Notes: generated from the sequence alone by a model not told the origin. A stretch of DNA of 64,000 bases from Hymenobacter latericoloratus (GCF_014199535.1 NZ_JACHNV010000003.1:745289-809288); one strand, 5' to 3'; numbered from the stretch's first letter, positions 24,237 through 33,247 are shown. Numbers and translations: made by a program.

Positions 24237-25970
24237 ATGCTCGCACTGCTCCTTTCCTCTTTTCTGCTGACTGGCCCCGCCCTACCCCCCACCGACTGGC
24301 GAACCCCTTTCGAGAAAGGCAACGGCAACACCACGACCACCCACGCCGAGTGCATCAGCTACTACCAGCAGCTCGACGCGGCCTACCCTGAGATTCAGCT
24401 GCGAGAGGTGGGTAGCACCGATAGCGGCCGGCCCCTGCACGAGGTGGTCGTGTCGTTGGATGGCGACTTCGAGCCGGCTTCCCTGCGCGGTAAGGGCAAG
24501 CGGGTGGTGTTTATTCAGAACGGCATTCACCCGGGCGAGCCGGAGGGCATTGATGCCAGTATGATGCTGGCCCGCGACTACGTGCAGAAAAAAGAGCTGC
24601 GCCGCCAGCTGGCCGATGTGGTGCTCGTGTTCATCCCGATATACAACGTGGATGGCTCCCTGAACCGTAATTCCACCACCCGCACCAACCAGAACGGCCC
24701 CGAGAGCTACGGCTTCCGGGGCAACGCCCGCAACCTCGACCTGAACCGGGACTACATCAAGCAGGACTCGCGCAACGCCCGCTCCTTTGCCCAGCTGTTT
24801 CAGCGCTGGCAGCCCGATATCTACGTGGACACCCACACCTCCAACGGGGCCGACTACCAGTACACCATGACCCTCATTGCCACGCAGAAAGACAAGCTGC
24901 ACCCGGCCCTGAGCCAGTACCTGCAGCAGAAGCTGCTACCCTCCCTGTACGGGGGCATGGACCAGAAGAAGTGGTATCTGACGCCCTACGTCGATTTTGA
25001 GGGCCGCACCCCCGATGCCCGCGGCCTGGTGGGCTTTCTGGAAACGCCGCGCTACTCCACCGGCTACACTACCTTGTTCAACACCATCGGGTTCGTGACG
25101 GAAACCCACATGCTGAAGGCCTACACGCCCCGCGTAAAAGCCACCTACGACTTCCTGGATCTGCTGATTAAAACCGTGCATCAGGATGCTGCCGCCATTG
25201 CCCAGGCCCGCGCCACGGCCGCCGAGCAAACCCGCGCCCAGCAGCAATTTGCCCTGGGCTGGCGCCTCGATACTACCCAGGCGGAGCGCTTCACCTTCCG
25301 GGGGTTTGAGGGCAAAACCAAGCCCAGCGAGGTAAGCGGCCGGCCCCGCCTCTCCTACGACCGAAAGGCACCTTATACCAAATCAATTCTGTACTACAAC
25401 ACCTTCCGCCCCACCGTAACCGTGCAGCGGCCCCGGGCCTACGTGGTGCCCCAGGCCTGGGGCGAGGTAGTGGACCGCCTGGGCCTCTCCGGGGTGCAGC
25501 TGCGGCAGCTCCCGGCTGATACCACCATCAGCGGGGAGGTGTACTACATTCAGGATTACAAAACCAGCCCCCGCCCCTACGAAGGCCATTACCTCCACTC
25601 GCAGGTACAGGTGCGCCCCGTGCGCCAAAGCCTTGCTTTCCTGCGCGGCGACTACGTGGTAACGCTCAGCCAGCCCGCCGCCCGCTACCTCATCGAAACC
25701 CTGGAACCCCAGGCTACCGACTCCTTTTTCGCCTGGGGCTTCTTTGACAGCATTCTGCAGCAGAAAGAGCACTTTTCCGACTACGTTTTTGAGGACATAG
25801 CCGCCAATCTGTTACGCCAGAAACCCGAGCTGCGCGCCCAGCTAGAAGCCAAGAAGAAAGCTGAGCCCGCCTTCGCCGCCAGCGCCCAGGCCCAGCTCGA
25901 TTGGGTGTACCGCCAGTCGGAGCACTACGAGCCGAGCCACCTGCGCTACCCCGTGCTGCGGGTGCTATAA
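24237..25970 (+). CDS. M14 family zinc carboxypeptidase, secreted
   Basis: A 577-residue exported peptidase. After a short signal peptide (LALLLSSFLLTGPALP) the M14 domain shows the zinc motif NGIHPGEPEG (His and Glu ligands), the arginine/asparagine substrate region NARNLDLNRDY, the third ligand in YVDTHTSNG and the catalytic glutamate region FVTETHML. The region after about residue 340 is a family-specific extension seen in Bacteroidota members. It stands alone; the 230 bases upstream hold nothing recognised. Confidence 0.92.
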   Translation: MLALLLSSFLLTGPALPPTDWRTPFEKGNGNTTTTHAECISYYQQLDAAYPEIQLREVGSTDSGRPLHEVVVSLDGDFEPASLRGKGKRVVFIQNGIHPGEPEGIDASMMLARDYVQKKELRRQLADVVLVFIPIYNVDGSLNRNSTTRTNQNGPESYGFRGNARNLDLNRDYIKQDSRNARSFAQLFQRWQPDIYVDTHTSNGADYQYTMTLIATQKDKLHPALSQYLQQKLLPSLYGGMDQKKWYLTPYVDFEGRTPDARGLVGFLETPRYSTGYTTLFNTIGFVTETHMLKAYTPRVKATYDFLDLLIKTVHQDAAAIAQARATAAEQTRAQQQFALGWRLDTTQAERFTFRGFEGKTKPSEVSGRPRLSYDRKAPYTKSILYYNTFRPTVTVQRPRAYVVPQAWGEVVDRLGLSGVQLRQLPADTTISGEVYYIQDYKTSPRPYEGHYLHSQVQVRPVRQSLAFLRGDYVVTLSQPAARYLIETLEPQATDSFFAWGFFDSILQQKEHFSDYVFEDIAANLLRQKPELRAQLEAKKKAEPAFAASAQAQLDWVYRQSEHYEPSHLRYPVLRVL

Positions 25971-26098
25971 TCTGCCCGCCCGGTCCGACACCGGAGGCGT
26001 CCGGCCGGTTGACGTCCGCGCCTTCAGCGCAGCTTTCGCCTACCCCCGGCTGCCAGTCAAACCCCACCGGATGGGTGCCGGCACGCAGGTAGCTAACT

Positions 26099-26123
26099 GC
26101 CCCGACGCCTTTGGCGTTGGGGC
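26099..26123. terminator. terminator hairpin
   Basis: GCCCCGACGCC pairs with GGCGTTGGGGC across a TTT loop, five bases outside the stop codon of the leftward secreted protein gene. Confidence 0.6.
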
Positions 26124-26127
26124 GGGC

Positions 26128-26967
26128 TTACTTCTTCTCCAGAGAATTGGCGTAGTTCACCAGATAAGCCAATTCGCGGGCTTCAGTGTAGCTGAGCTTG
26201 TTTTCCTTGGCGTACTGCTCAATCTGGCGCGCGTGGGTGCGGAAGTAGTTGAGCAGGTCCTTCTTGGGGTTGCGCAGACTCAGCACATTGCCGTTGGGCA
26301 GGCCCAGGAAGAAGTTGTCTTTTACATCGGTGTAGTAGCCCATCGTGCGCCCGGGCATGCCGCCGCCATAGCCGTAGGGGCCATACGGGCCGTTGTAGGT
26401 AATGGGGCGCTCCACCAGGCCTTCGCGGCGCAGCAGAATAATGGGGCCGCCGCTGAGCTGCTCGAAAAAGCCCGGGGCCCGGAAGTCGCTGTACTCATTG
26501 TCGCGGTTCCAGCGGTAGGTCCGGAACACGCGCACCAGCGCCGTATCGGGCCGCTCGCGGCGCTGCGGACGCGGCAGGGTGTTGAAGTAGGGGTTGCCGT
26601 AGTAATAGCCCTGGCGCATGGAGTAAAAGTCGTCGTAGTAGTACCGCTCCCGACTCCGGTCATACCGCTCGCCCTGCACGGCAAAGCTCTGCACACTAAC
26701 CGCGGGCAGGGTACGAACGGTGTTATCGGGCAGGGTCATGGTCAGCGTTTCCTCGGAGCGGTGCAGCGCCAGCGGCCCGGCAATGGTGTCGCCGGTACTC
26801 AGCAGCACGGTGGCGCGGTCAAACTGCTGCGTAAAGCCTTTGCCGGTCCGCTGGGCCTGGGTGGCCAGCGGGAGCAGCAGCGCTGCCGCCGCCAGCAGCC
26901 GCTTGCCGCCGCCCCACCACTTCCGGCCGAAACCCGCCTTTCTACTTATCAAACCCAGTATAGTCAT
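26128..26967 (-). CDS. uncharacterised secreted protein, intact paralogue of the 27 kb pseudogene
   Basis: The 279-residue product has a signal peptide after a basic start (GGGKRLLAAAALLLPLATQAQ). A strand-rich domain includes LLSTGDTIAGPLALH, followed by a Tyr-rich middle (ERYYYDDFYSMRQGYYYGNP). The C-terminal helical segment is NFFLGLPNGNVLSLRNPKKD, then FRTHARQIEQYAKENKL. I do not recognise a named family. The gene 240 bases upstream on the same strand has the same plan (QGDTLRGALQLF; YFLIAPDGAFRELKKP), so the two are tandem paralogues. Confidence 0.72.
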   Translation of the reverse strand: MTILGLISRKAGFGRKWWGGGKRLLAAAALLLPLATQAQRTGKGFTQQFDRATVLLSTGDTIAGPLALHRSEETLTMTLPDNTVRTLPAVSVQSFAVQGERYDRSRERYYYDDFYSMRQGYYYGNPYFNTLPRPQRRERPDTALVRVFRTYRWNRDNEYSDFRAPGFFEQLSGGPIILLRREGLVERPITYNGPYGPYGYGGGMPGRTMGYYTDVKDNFFLGLPNGNVLSLRNPKKDLLNYFRTHARQIEQYAKENKLSYTEARELAYLVNYANSLEKK

Positions 26968-27002
26968 GGTGCGAAGTGAGAAATATTCTGCGGCTACCCC
27001 TG

Positions 27003-27800
27003 CTACGGAGCCGTAACGCTGGCAGCAACCAACGAGTTAAGCGTTTGCACCAACTGCCTCACGTCGGCGGCGTGCGGGTTGGAAATTGTACGGGCGGCGG
27101 CGGCCATTTGGCTATGGTAACGCGGTTCACACGCCACTATTTCAGGTACTGGTTTTTTCAGCTCCCGAAAGGCCCCGTCGGGGGCAATCAGAAAATACGT
27201 GGAACGTCATTCCGGTATCCACTGGGTTTCAGATTCTAGCTTGACACCGATTGGCCCCGTATAATTTTTAACAACGCGGCTTTCCGCTACTTCCTGCTGC
27301 AGCAAGATAAAAGAACCGCTTTCCAGCACCTCAAATAGCTCATACTGCGGCACGGTACTCCCCACAACGGAGCTTGTGACAGCCCGCGAGATATAATGCC
27401 GCCTTCCCAGATGAACACTCTGAAAGTTCTGCTGCGGTGGGCTGTACTGCCAGACTCCACCTTGTTGGGCAGATAAAGGCTCCCTTGCCAGACGGTTGGG
27501 CCGATTATCAATTATCATGGGCTGCAGGCTTACCTGACGAGTGCGCGCTACCTCATGTTCTGCTACCACCAGCCTGATGTGCCGGGCCGACAGCGTATGG
27601 GTGGGCTGCCCGGCCTGCCGAACGGCTACGGTGTGCAGCTGCGGAAATAGCTGCAGCGCCCCGCGCAACGTATCGCCCTGCTGGGTTACCACCAGCCCCG
27701 CCAGAAAGTTGCGCTCTGTGTCTCCCTGCGCCGCAGCGTGGCCGACCACGAATGTGCCTGCCAGTAATCCAATAGCCCCCCGGAGTAGTACTTGCATCAT
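27003..27800 (-). pseudogene. secreted protein gene interrupted by an in-frame TGA
   Basis: The first 197 codons (signal peptide RGAIGLLAGTFVVGHAAA, then VVTQQGDTLRGALQLF) end at a TGA at 27207-27209. Directly after it, in the same frame, 67 more codons read as protein (RSTYFLIAPDGAFRELKKPV, ending at TAG 27003-27005). They align with the C-terminus of the intact neighbour (KDNFFLGLPNGNVLSLRNPK). The stop falls where the paralogue has Val-Lys. The simplest view is a nonsense mutation (for example CGA to TGA). A truncated product of 197 residues could still be made. Confidence 0.75.
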
Positions 27801-27919
27801 CGTATAGGCAGGAAAAATTAGTAGTATTTCTGTCTTTCGCTACAATAATCACACCACCTTGGCGCTGCCTGCCCGGGGTAGCTACCGGCAACCGCCAGGG
27901 CCCGGTGTATAAACAGAAA

Positions 27920-27961
27920 CGGCTGCCTTTCCGCACTTGGGTAAGTCCGAAAAGGCAGCCG
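27920..27961 (-). terminator. terminator of ribBA
   Basis: CGGCTGCCTTTCCG and its complement enclose a short loop about 20 bases past the ribBA stop. On the minus strand it is followed by TTTCTGTTT. Confidence 0.75.
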
Positions 27962-27981
27962 GTGGCTGGCGGCACGGCCGT

Positions 27982-29226
27982 TTAGTGCGCCGCGGTGGGC
28001 GTTACATCGGGGTGCGGGGTGCGGTCTTTGTGCAGAATGGTGTGGCCCAGCTTGTCGCGCTTGGTGGTGAGGTAGCGCTCATTGTGCTCGTTGGGCTCCA
28101 CCTCAATAGCTACCGACTCCACGATTTCGAGGCCGTAGCCCATCAGGCCGGTGCGCTTGCGCGGGTTGTTGGAGAGCAAGCGCATCTTGCTGATGCCCAG
28201 GTCACGCAGCAGGGCTGCTCCTACCCCATAGTCGCGCTCATCCATGCCGAAGCCCAGCTCGATGTTGGCCTCTACCGTGTCGCGGCCCTGCTCCTGCAGC
28301 TTGTAGGCGCGCAGCTTGTTCAGGAGGCCAATGCCGCGGCCTTCCTGGTTCATGTACACAATAACCCCGCGGCCTTCGCGCTCAATCTGCTGCATGGCGC
28401 GGTGCAGCTGGGGGCCACAGTCGCAGCGGCAGCTGCCGAAGATGTCGCCGGTTACGCAGGAGCTATGCACGCGCACGAGCACCGGCTCGGGGCCCGAGAT
28501 GTCGCCTTTTACCAGGGCCAGGTGCTGGGCGTTGGTGCTGCGCTGGGTGTAGGCAATCAGGTCGAAGTTGCCGTAGTCGGTGGGCAGCTTCACCGAAATT
28601 TCGCGGGTAATGAGGCTTTCCTTTTCGAGGCGGTACTTAATCAGGTCCTGCACCGAAATCAGCTTCAGATTCCACTTATCGGCAATTTCGCGCAGCTCCG
28701 GCAGGCGGGCCATTTCGCCATCTTCCTTCAGAATTTCTACCAGCACCCCAGCCGGCTCAAACCCGGCGAGACGGGCCAGGTCGATAGCCGCTTCGGTGTG
28801 GCCAGCGCGGCGCAGTACGCCGTCCTTGCGGGCTTTCAGGGGGAAGATGTGGCCTGGCTTGCCCAGCTCCTCGGGCTTGGTGTCGGGGTCGATGAGGGCC
28901 AGAATGGTTTTGGAGCGGTCGGAGGCCGAAATGCCGGTGGTTACGCCGTTCTTCAGCAAATCAATGCTAACGGTGAAGGGCGTGGCGTGCAGGGCCGTGT
29001 TGCGGCCTACCATCAGCTCCAGGCCCAGCTCTTCGCAGCGCTGCTCAATCAGCGGGGCGCACACCAGGCCGCGGCCGTGGGTGGCCATGAAATTGATGAC
29101 TTCGGGGGTGGCACAACGGGCGGCGCAAATAAAGTCGCCTTCGTTTTCACGGTCTTCGTCGTCCACAACCACCACTACCTTTCCGGCGCGGATATCGGCA
29201 ATGGCTTCTTCGATGGAATCCAGCAT
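27982..29226 (-). CDS. ribBA: bifunctional 3,4-dihydroxy-2-butanone-4-phosphate synthase / GTP cyclohydrolase II
   Basis: Catalyses two entry steps of riboflavin synthesis: ribulose 5-phosphate to DHBP (N-terminal domain, about residues 1-205) and GTP to the diaminopyrimidine intermediate (C-terminal domain, about 206-400). DHBP synthase marks are [14 protein letters not shown] and HGRGLVCAP. Cyclohydrolase marks are the zinc cysteines in [12 protein letters not shown] and the catalytic region [13 protein letters not shown]. The 414 residues are full length. It starts at ATG 29226, preceded by a GGTGA/TCACC array and not by a recognisable FMN riboswitch. Confidence 0.97.
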   Translation of the reverse strand: MLDSIEEAIADIRAGKVVVVVDDEDRENEGDFICAARCATPEVINFMATHGRGLVCAPLIEQRCEELGLELMVGRNTALHATPFTVSIDLLKNGVTTGISASDRSKTILALIDPDTKPEELGKPGHIFPLKARKDGVLRRAGHTEAAIDLARLAGFEPAGVLVEILKEDGEMARLPELREIADKWNLKLISVQDLIKYRLEKESLITREISVKLPTDYGNFDLIAYTQRSTNAQHLALVKGDISGPEPVLVRVHSSCVTGDIFGSCRCDCGPQLHRAMQQIEREGRGVIVYMNQEGRGIGLLNKLRAYKLQEQGRDTVEANIELGFGMDERDYGVGAALLRDLGISKMRLLSNNPRKRTGLMGYGLEIVESVAIEVEPNEHNERYLTTKRDKLGHTILHKDRTPHPDVTPTAAH

Positions 29227-29330
29227 GAAATAGCGGATGTAAAACAGATGAGGGGGATTTCGCGGGGTTGTTCGGGCGGGAACAGGTGCGAAGCTGCTGC
29301 TACAACCAGCAACGGCCGCCCGAAGTTACG

Positions 29331-29608
29331 AAATGGTGAATTGGGTGAATGGTGAGGAGGTGAATGGTAATAGGTGACAGGTGACAGGTGACAGGTGAAT
29401 GGTAACAGGTGACAGGTGACGAGGTAAATGGTGAGGAAGTGATGAGGTAGCGTGGGAGGCACAGTGGGTCATAGGTTTGCAGCCGTAGAAGGGGTAGCAG
29501 AATGTATCACCGCGTAGGGGTGCAAGAAACATTCGGCCGACGCCTCTTACCTGTCACCTGTTACCATTCACCTCCTCACCATTCACCTCCTCACCATTCA
29601 CCTCCTCA
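29331..29608. repeat. inverted GGTGA/TCACC array between proC and ribBA
   Basis: This gap of nearly 380 bases holds no gene. The left arm 29331-29450 is built of GGTGACA and GGTGAGGA-type units. The right arm 29546-29608 contains three exact or near-exact copies of the 15-mer ATTCACCTCCTCACC and includes the proC stop codon. The core between them (about 29451-29545) carries a weak REP-like piece (CGCGTAGGGGTGCAAG). In the proC-ribBA direction the GGTGA arm comes first and the TCACC arm second, so the RNA could fold into one long hairpin. Confidence 0.85.
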
Positions 29609-30418
29609 CTCTTTCGCCAGCTCGGTGGCGCGGTGCTGGGCGGCTTTGATGCCGGCGGCCAGGGTTTCGGCGAGGTGGCCGGCCTGAAATTCGCGCAGGG
29701 CGGCTTCGGTGGTGCCGCCCTTGGAGGCCACGGCGGCAATCAGCTCGTCGGGGGTTTTGTCGGAGGTATTGAGCAGGTGGTAGGCGCCCAGCATGGTTTG
29801 CTTCACCAGCAGCCCGGCCACCGATTCGGAGAAACCCAGCTCCTGCCCGGCCCGCATCATGGCCTGCACAATGTAGTAGAAGTAGGCCGGCCCGCTGCCG
29901 CTCACGGCCGTAACGGCGTCGAGCAGGCTCTCATCTTCCAGGAAAATAGAGCGCCCGGTGGCGTTCAGTAGGTTTTCTACCTGGTGCAGGCGGCTGCGCT
30001 CTACCTCCGGCGCGGCCGAAAACCCGGTGATGCCCATGCCCAGCAGGGCCGGCGTGTTGGGCATGGCCCGCAGCACCTGCTGGTGCCCCAGCTCCCGCTG
30101 CAGCCGCGCAATCGGGATGCCCGCCATGATGGACACCACCACCTGCTCGGGCCGCAGCACGGCGCGCAATCCTTCGGCTATTTTGCCAAAGTCCTGGGGT
30201 TTTACGGCCACCAGCACCACATCGTAGGTGCCCACGGTGGGCGTCAGCTCGGCGCTGGGCAGGCCGGGGTGAGCGGTTGCCAGGCGCTGGCAGTGTTCCT
30301 GATGGCGGCCCAGGAGCAGCAGGTCGGCGCGGGCCACGAGGTTGTAGTGCAGAAAGGCTTTGGCGAAGGCCATGCCCATGTTGCCACAGCCCAGAATGGC
30401 GATACGCAGGGTTTTCAT
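29606..30418 (-). CDS. proC: pyrroline-5-carboxylate reductase
   Basis: Last step of proline synthesis, reducing pyrroline-5-carboxylate with NAD(P)H. The ATG at 30418 gives MKTLRIAILGCGNMGMAF, the dinucleotide-binding glycine loop; the open frame upstream is repeat DNA. The domain also shows VLVAVKPQDFGKI and the family signature TAVSGSGPAYFYYIVQAMM, followed by GGTTEAALREF near the end. At 270 residues it is full length. Its stop codon (TGA in GAGTGAGGAGGTGA) is part of a repeat array. Confidence 0.96.
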   Translation of the reverse strand: MKTLRIAILGCGNMGMAFAKAFLHYNLVARADLLLLGRHQEHCQRLATAHPGLPSAELTPTVGTYDVVLVAVKPQDFGKIAEGLRAVLRPEQVVVSIMAGIPIARLQRELGHQQVLRAMPNTPALLGMGITGFSAAPEVERSRLHQVENLLNATGRSIFLEDESLLDAVTAVSGSGPAYFYYIVQAMMRAGQELGFSESVAGLLVKQTMLGAYHLLNTSDKTPDELIAAVASKGGTTEAALREFQAGHLAETLAAGIKAAQHRATELAKE

Positions 30419-30426
30419 ACGTTTTC

Positions 30427-30740
30427 GGGGTGAGGAGGTGAAAAAGTGATGAAGTGAGGAGGCAGCTGGTGACAGGGAACGGGCGAGTGGAAATGAAATA
30501 GGATAATAGGGTGGCAAAATAGCCAAAGGCCCGAATCAGCCCCGGAGGAGCGGCCTATCGGTAGCAATTCACGGTAGAAAACACGTCAAAGCTCCCGCGG
30601 GGCGACGCCCAATCGTTCATCGAGCGGTTTCGCCCCGCAGGGGCTTTGTTCTACCTAACCAACTATTTGCTACCGCTAGCCCGCCCCGCTGAGGCACCTG
30701 TCACGATTCACCTCCTCACCCCATCACCCTACCTCACCTT
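30427..30740. repeat. inverted GGTGA/TCACC array between a GT2 gene and proC
   Basis: Left arm 30427-30476 starts eight bases from the proC start codon. Right arm 30695-30740 covers the stop codon of the GT2 gene (TCA at 30734-30736 on the plus strand). The core holds a separate palindromic element at 30559-30675. No gene is present in this gap of over 300 bases. Confidence 0.85.
30559..30675. repeat. REP-like palindrome with CGGTAGCAA ends and a GCGGGGCGA core
   Basis: Left arm from 30559 (CGGTAGCAAT, then TAGAAAACACG and AAAGCTCCCGCGGGGCGA) and right arm 30630-30675 (TCGCCCCGCAGGGGCTTTG, then TTGCTACCG) are imperfect inverted copies. The GCCCCNNCGGGGCGA core resembles palindromic units widely scattered between genes in Bacteroidota. 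It sits inside the GGTGA/TCACC array pair. Confidence 0.75.
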
Positions 30741-31939
30741 TTATGCTGAAACCGCTGCGTGGGCTCCCAAACGGTGGTTTTCACGCCTTTCAAAAAGCGC
30801 CACAGGCCTACCAGTAGGGCCATGTTCATGCTGTAGAAGTGGGTAATGAAGCGCAGGAGCCGGAAATGCACGTTCAGGCGGTGCAAGGCCGAGTCCAGAA
30901 GTAGCACGGCCGGGGCCGCGACCTGCCCGGCCAGCATGAGCTGGTAAAACCAGCCCGCACCGCGCAGCACCAGTACCAGGTTGCTCAGCAGCATCAGCAC
31001 CAGCAGCAGGGGCGTCAGCCAACGCAGCACCTTGTGCGACCAGTAGGCAAAGCTCACGCCCCGCCACGGCGGCCACAGCAGGCGCCGGAACGCCACCAGG
31101 TTCTGGAAGTTGCCGGTGGAGATGCGAGCCTTGCGCCGGAACTCCTCCGGCAGCTTATCCGATACGTCCTCGTGGCAAATGGCTTCCAGCTCGTTGATGG
31201 CCTGGTAGCCCTCCTGCAGCACGGCCATCGAGATGAAAAAGTCATCGACGATGAAGGAGCTTGGCGCCGGCTGGTAGCACTCCCGCCGCACGGCAAAGCA
31301 GCCGCCAAAGGCCCCGATCATAGCGCCCCACACCACGCCTTCCTGATACTTCAGCAGGTTTTCGCGCTCCAGGTAGGCTTTTTCCTGGCCGGAAATGCCG
31401 GCGTGGCGGCTGTCGGGGTTCAGGATGTTGCCGCCCACCTGCCCTACGTGCGGGTTTCGGAAGTGCTTGACGAGGTGGTAAAGCGTATCGGGGGTGAAGA
31501 ACACGTTGGCATCCGTCAGCACCAGCACCGGGGCCGTAGCCTCCGCCGACAACGCTTCCATCACGCCGGGCTTGCCGGTGCGCTGGTGAAAGGGCCGGAA
31601 CCGCAGCTGGGGGTAGGCGGCGGAGAGCCGGGTTATCAGGGCGTTGGTTTGGTCCTGGGAATTGTCGGAGCCGATGTAAAAAGTAAGCTTATCGAGCGGA
31701 TAAGAGGTAGCAAAGGTGGAGCGAATCTTTTCCTCTATTACCTGCTCCTCGTTGTACACAGCCAGAAGAATATCCACGGGGGGGAGCTCCGGGTCGGCGG
31801 GCCCGTACACCTGCTGGTTTTGCTTGCGGCCGCGGGCCAGGCGGGCCAGCAGCAGCGGGAACAGCACGTAGGTATGCGCTATCAGCAGCAGGCTACCCCA
31901 GAGCACGGCCGCAACCCCGGCATCAACGAGTGGCAGCAC
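30734..31939 (-). CDS. membrane-anchored family 2 glycosyltransferase
   Basis: A 401-residue processive-type GT2. One membrane helix lies near residues 8-28, the GT-A domain spans about 45-280 (VDILLAVYNEEQVIEEKI, YIGSDNSQDQTN, LVLTDANVFF, the acceptor motif VDDFFISMAVL, and ARISTGNFQNLV), and three further helices lie at the C-terminus. The start is a GTG at 31939, which overlaps the stop of the upstream GT4 gene by 17 bases, so the two are translated as a unit. The product is likely part of polysaccharide or glycolipid synthesis. Its stop codon lies in a repeat array. Confidence 0.9.
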   Translation of the reverse strand: MLPLVDAGVAAVLWGSLLLIAHTYVLFPLLLARLARGRKQNQQVYGPADPELPPVDILLAVYNEEQVIEEKIRSTFATSYPLDKLTFYIGSDNSQDQTNALITRLSAAYPQLRFRPFHQRTGKPGVMEALSAEATAPVLVLTDANVFFTPDTLYHLVKHFRNPHVGQVGGNILNPDSRHAGISGQEKAYLERENLLKYQEGVVWGAMIGAFGGCFAVRRECYQPAPSSFIVDDFFISMAVLQEGYQAINELEAICHEDVSDKLPEEFRRKARISTGNFQNLVAFRRLLWPPWRGVSFAYWSHKVLRWLTPLLLVLMLLSNLVLVLRGAGWFYQLMLAGQVAAPAVLLLDSALHRLNVHFRLLRFITHFYSMNMALLVGLWRFLKGVKTTVWEPTQRFQHKR

Positions 31940-33149
31940 GGGGTTGGGGCGTCAGGATGGTGTACAGATCCAGGAAGCTTTCTACCACCCGGCGGTTGTC
32001 GTAGAGGCGGGCGATGGTGCGGGCGGCTTCCTCGCCAATGTCCTGCTGGCCCAGCTCCCCGCGGTAGTAGCGGCCCAGGCGGTCAATCCACTCCGAAGGC
32101 TCGTCGCAGAGCACAATGTCGAAGTTGTCGCGCACATGAATGCCTTCGGAACCCAGGCCGGTGCTGATAATGCACTTGCCCAGGGCCATGCCTTCAATGA
32201 TTTTGATGCGCATGCCGCCCCCGCTGAGTAAGGGTACCAGCATCACCTCGTACCGCTGCATAAACTCAGCCGCCGACTCCACGAAACCGTGAATGGTGAC
32301 GCCGGGCAGGTTAAGGTTGCGGATGTGGGGCGGAGTTTCCTTGCCGGCAATGTGCAGCTCCAGCTCGGGATACAGCTCATGCGCCCGGGGCCACACCTCA
32401 CGCAGCAGCCAGTCCACACCTTCTTGGTTGGGCAGCCAATCCAGGGAGCCAATCATAAACAGGGTGCGCGGCTTGGGCCGGATGGCGGGGTCGCGCTGAA
32501 ACCGGTTCAAATCGACGCCCGCGGGCACAAACACCACCGGCTCCTGGCAGCCCAGCTCCCGCAGGCGGCGTTGGTCGGGCTCAGTAATGGCCGCCACAGC
32601 ATCGAAACGCGGCAGAGTGCGGTGCTCGAAGCGGCGCAGACGTTTGGCCAGATGACTGAGGTAGAAGCGCTTCAGCACGTTGGTTTCGCGCTCGGCCAGC
32701 ATCTGCCAGATGGTGTACTCCACGTTATGGGCCCGCAGCACCACCGGAATGCCGGGCGCCAGGCGCTGCACCGTATCCACGTACCACGAAACCAAGCCGC
32801 CCTCCACCTGAATCACATCAATGGTTTCCGTGCTCAAGACCTCCTGCAAACGCGCTACCACCGCCGGACTCACGAAACGCTCGATGTTATAAGGCAGCTC
32901 GCTGAACAGCAGATTCCGCAGGGCTTTCACCGGCGAGAGGCGGGTGTCTACACTCACCGGAATCAGGCGCACCAGGGGTCCCAGGTGGTCGAGCACGGTG
33001 GCGGGCTGGTGGTGCTTGGGCGTGTTGAGGGCCAGCACCGTTACCTGGTGCCCCGCCCGGCTCAGGCCCGCCGTTACGTCGTACATGGCAATGGCCCCGC
33101 CATCGGTGGGCGGATACGGAACGCGCGGACAGAGCTGGAGGATGTGCAC
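31923..33149 (-). CDS. family 4 glycosyltransferase (GT-B fold)
   Basis: A GTG at 33149 gives MHILQLCPRVPYPPTDGG, the expected N-terminus with its glycine loop; a TTG six bases upstream is the alternative. The 408-residue protein has a Rossmann-like N-terminal domain, RAHNVEYTIW and FVPAGVDLNRF in the hinge region. The C-terminal GT-B donor site shows FMIGSLDWLPNQEGVDWLL, GFVESAAEFMQ, LLSGGGMRIKIIEGMALGK and STGLGSEGI. It forms an operon with the overlapping GT2 gene. Confidence 0.92.
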   Translation of the reverse strand: MHILQLCPRVPYPPTDGGAIAMYDVTAGLSRAGHQVTVLALNTPKHHQPATVLDHLGPLVRLIPVSVDTRLSPVKALRNLLFSELPYNIERFVSPAVVARLQEVLSTETIDVIQVEGGLVSWYVDTVQRLAPGIPVVLRAHNVEYTIWQMLAERETNVLKRFYLSHLAKRLRRFEHRTLPRFDAVAAITEPDQRRLRELGCQEPVVFVPAGVDLNRFQRDPAIRPKPRTLFMIGSLDWLPNQEGVDWLLREVWPRAHELYPELELHIAGKETPPHIRNLNLPGVTIHGFVESAAEFMQRYEVMLVPLLSGGGMRIKIIEGMALGKCIISTGLGSEGIHVRDNFDIVLCDEPSEWIDRLGRYYRGELGQQDIGEEAARTIARLYDNRRVVESFLDLYTILTPQPRAATR

Positions 33150-33247
33150 AGGCAAAGGAGCTGGTGAGGCGCGTAAAGCTACAAAGAAGAACCACTGCCC
33201 GCCGACAGCCTCGTCAGTTTCCTACCCCCGCCCACGTCGCAAACCCC

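Noticed and set aside
27207..27209. TGA as a selenocysteine or otherwise recoded codon
   Set aside because: The paralogue has no cysteine at this position and there is no sign of a selenocysteine insertion element; a nonsense mutation is simpler.
29227..29330. FMN riboswitch upstream of ribBA
   Set aside because: The conserved RFN elements (such as AGGGGCA and GGGGTGAA-type blocks in order) are not found; the gap holds mainly repeat DNA.
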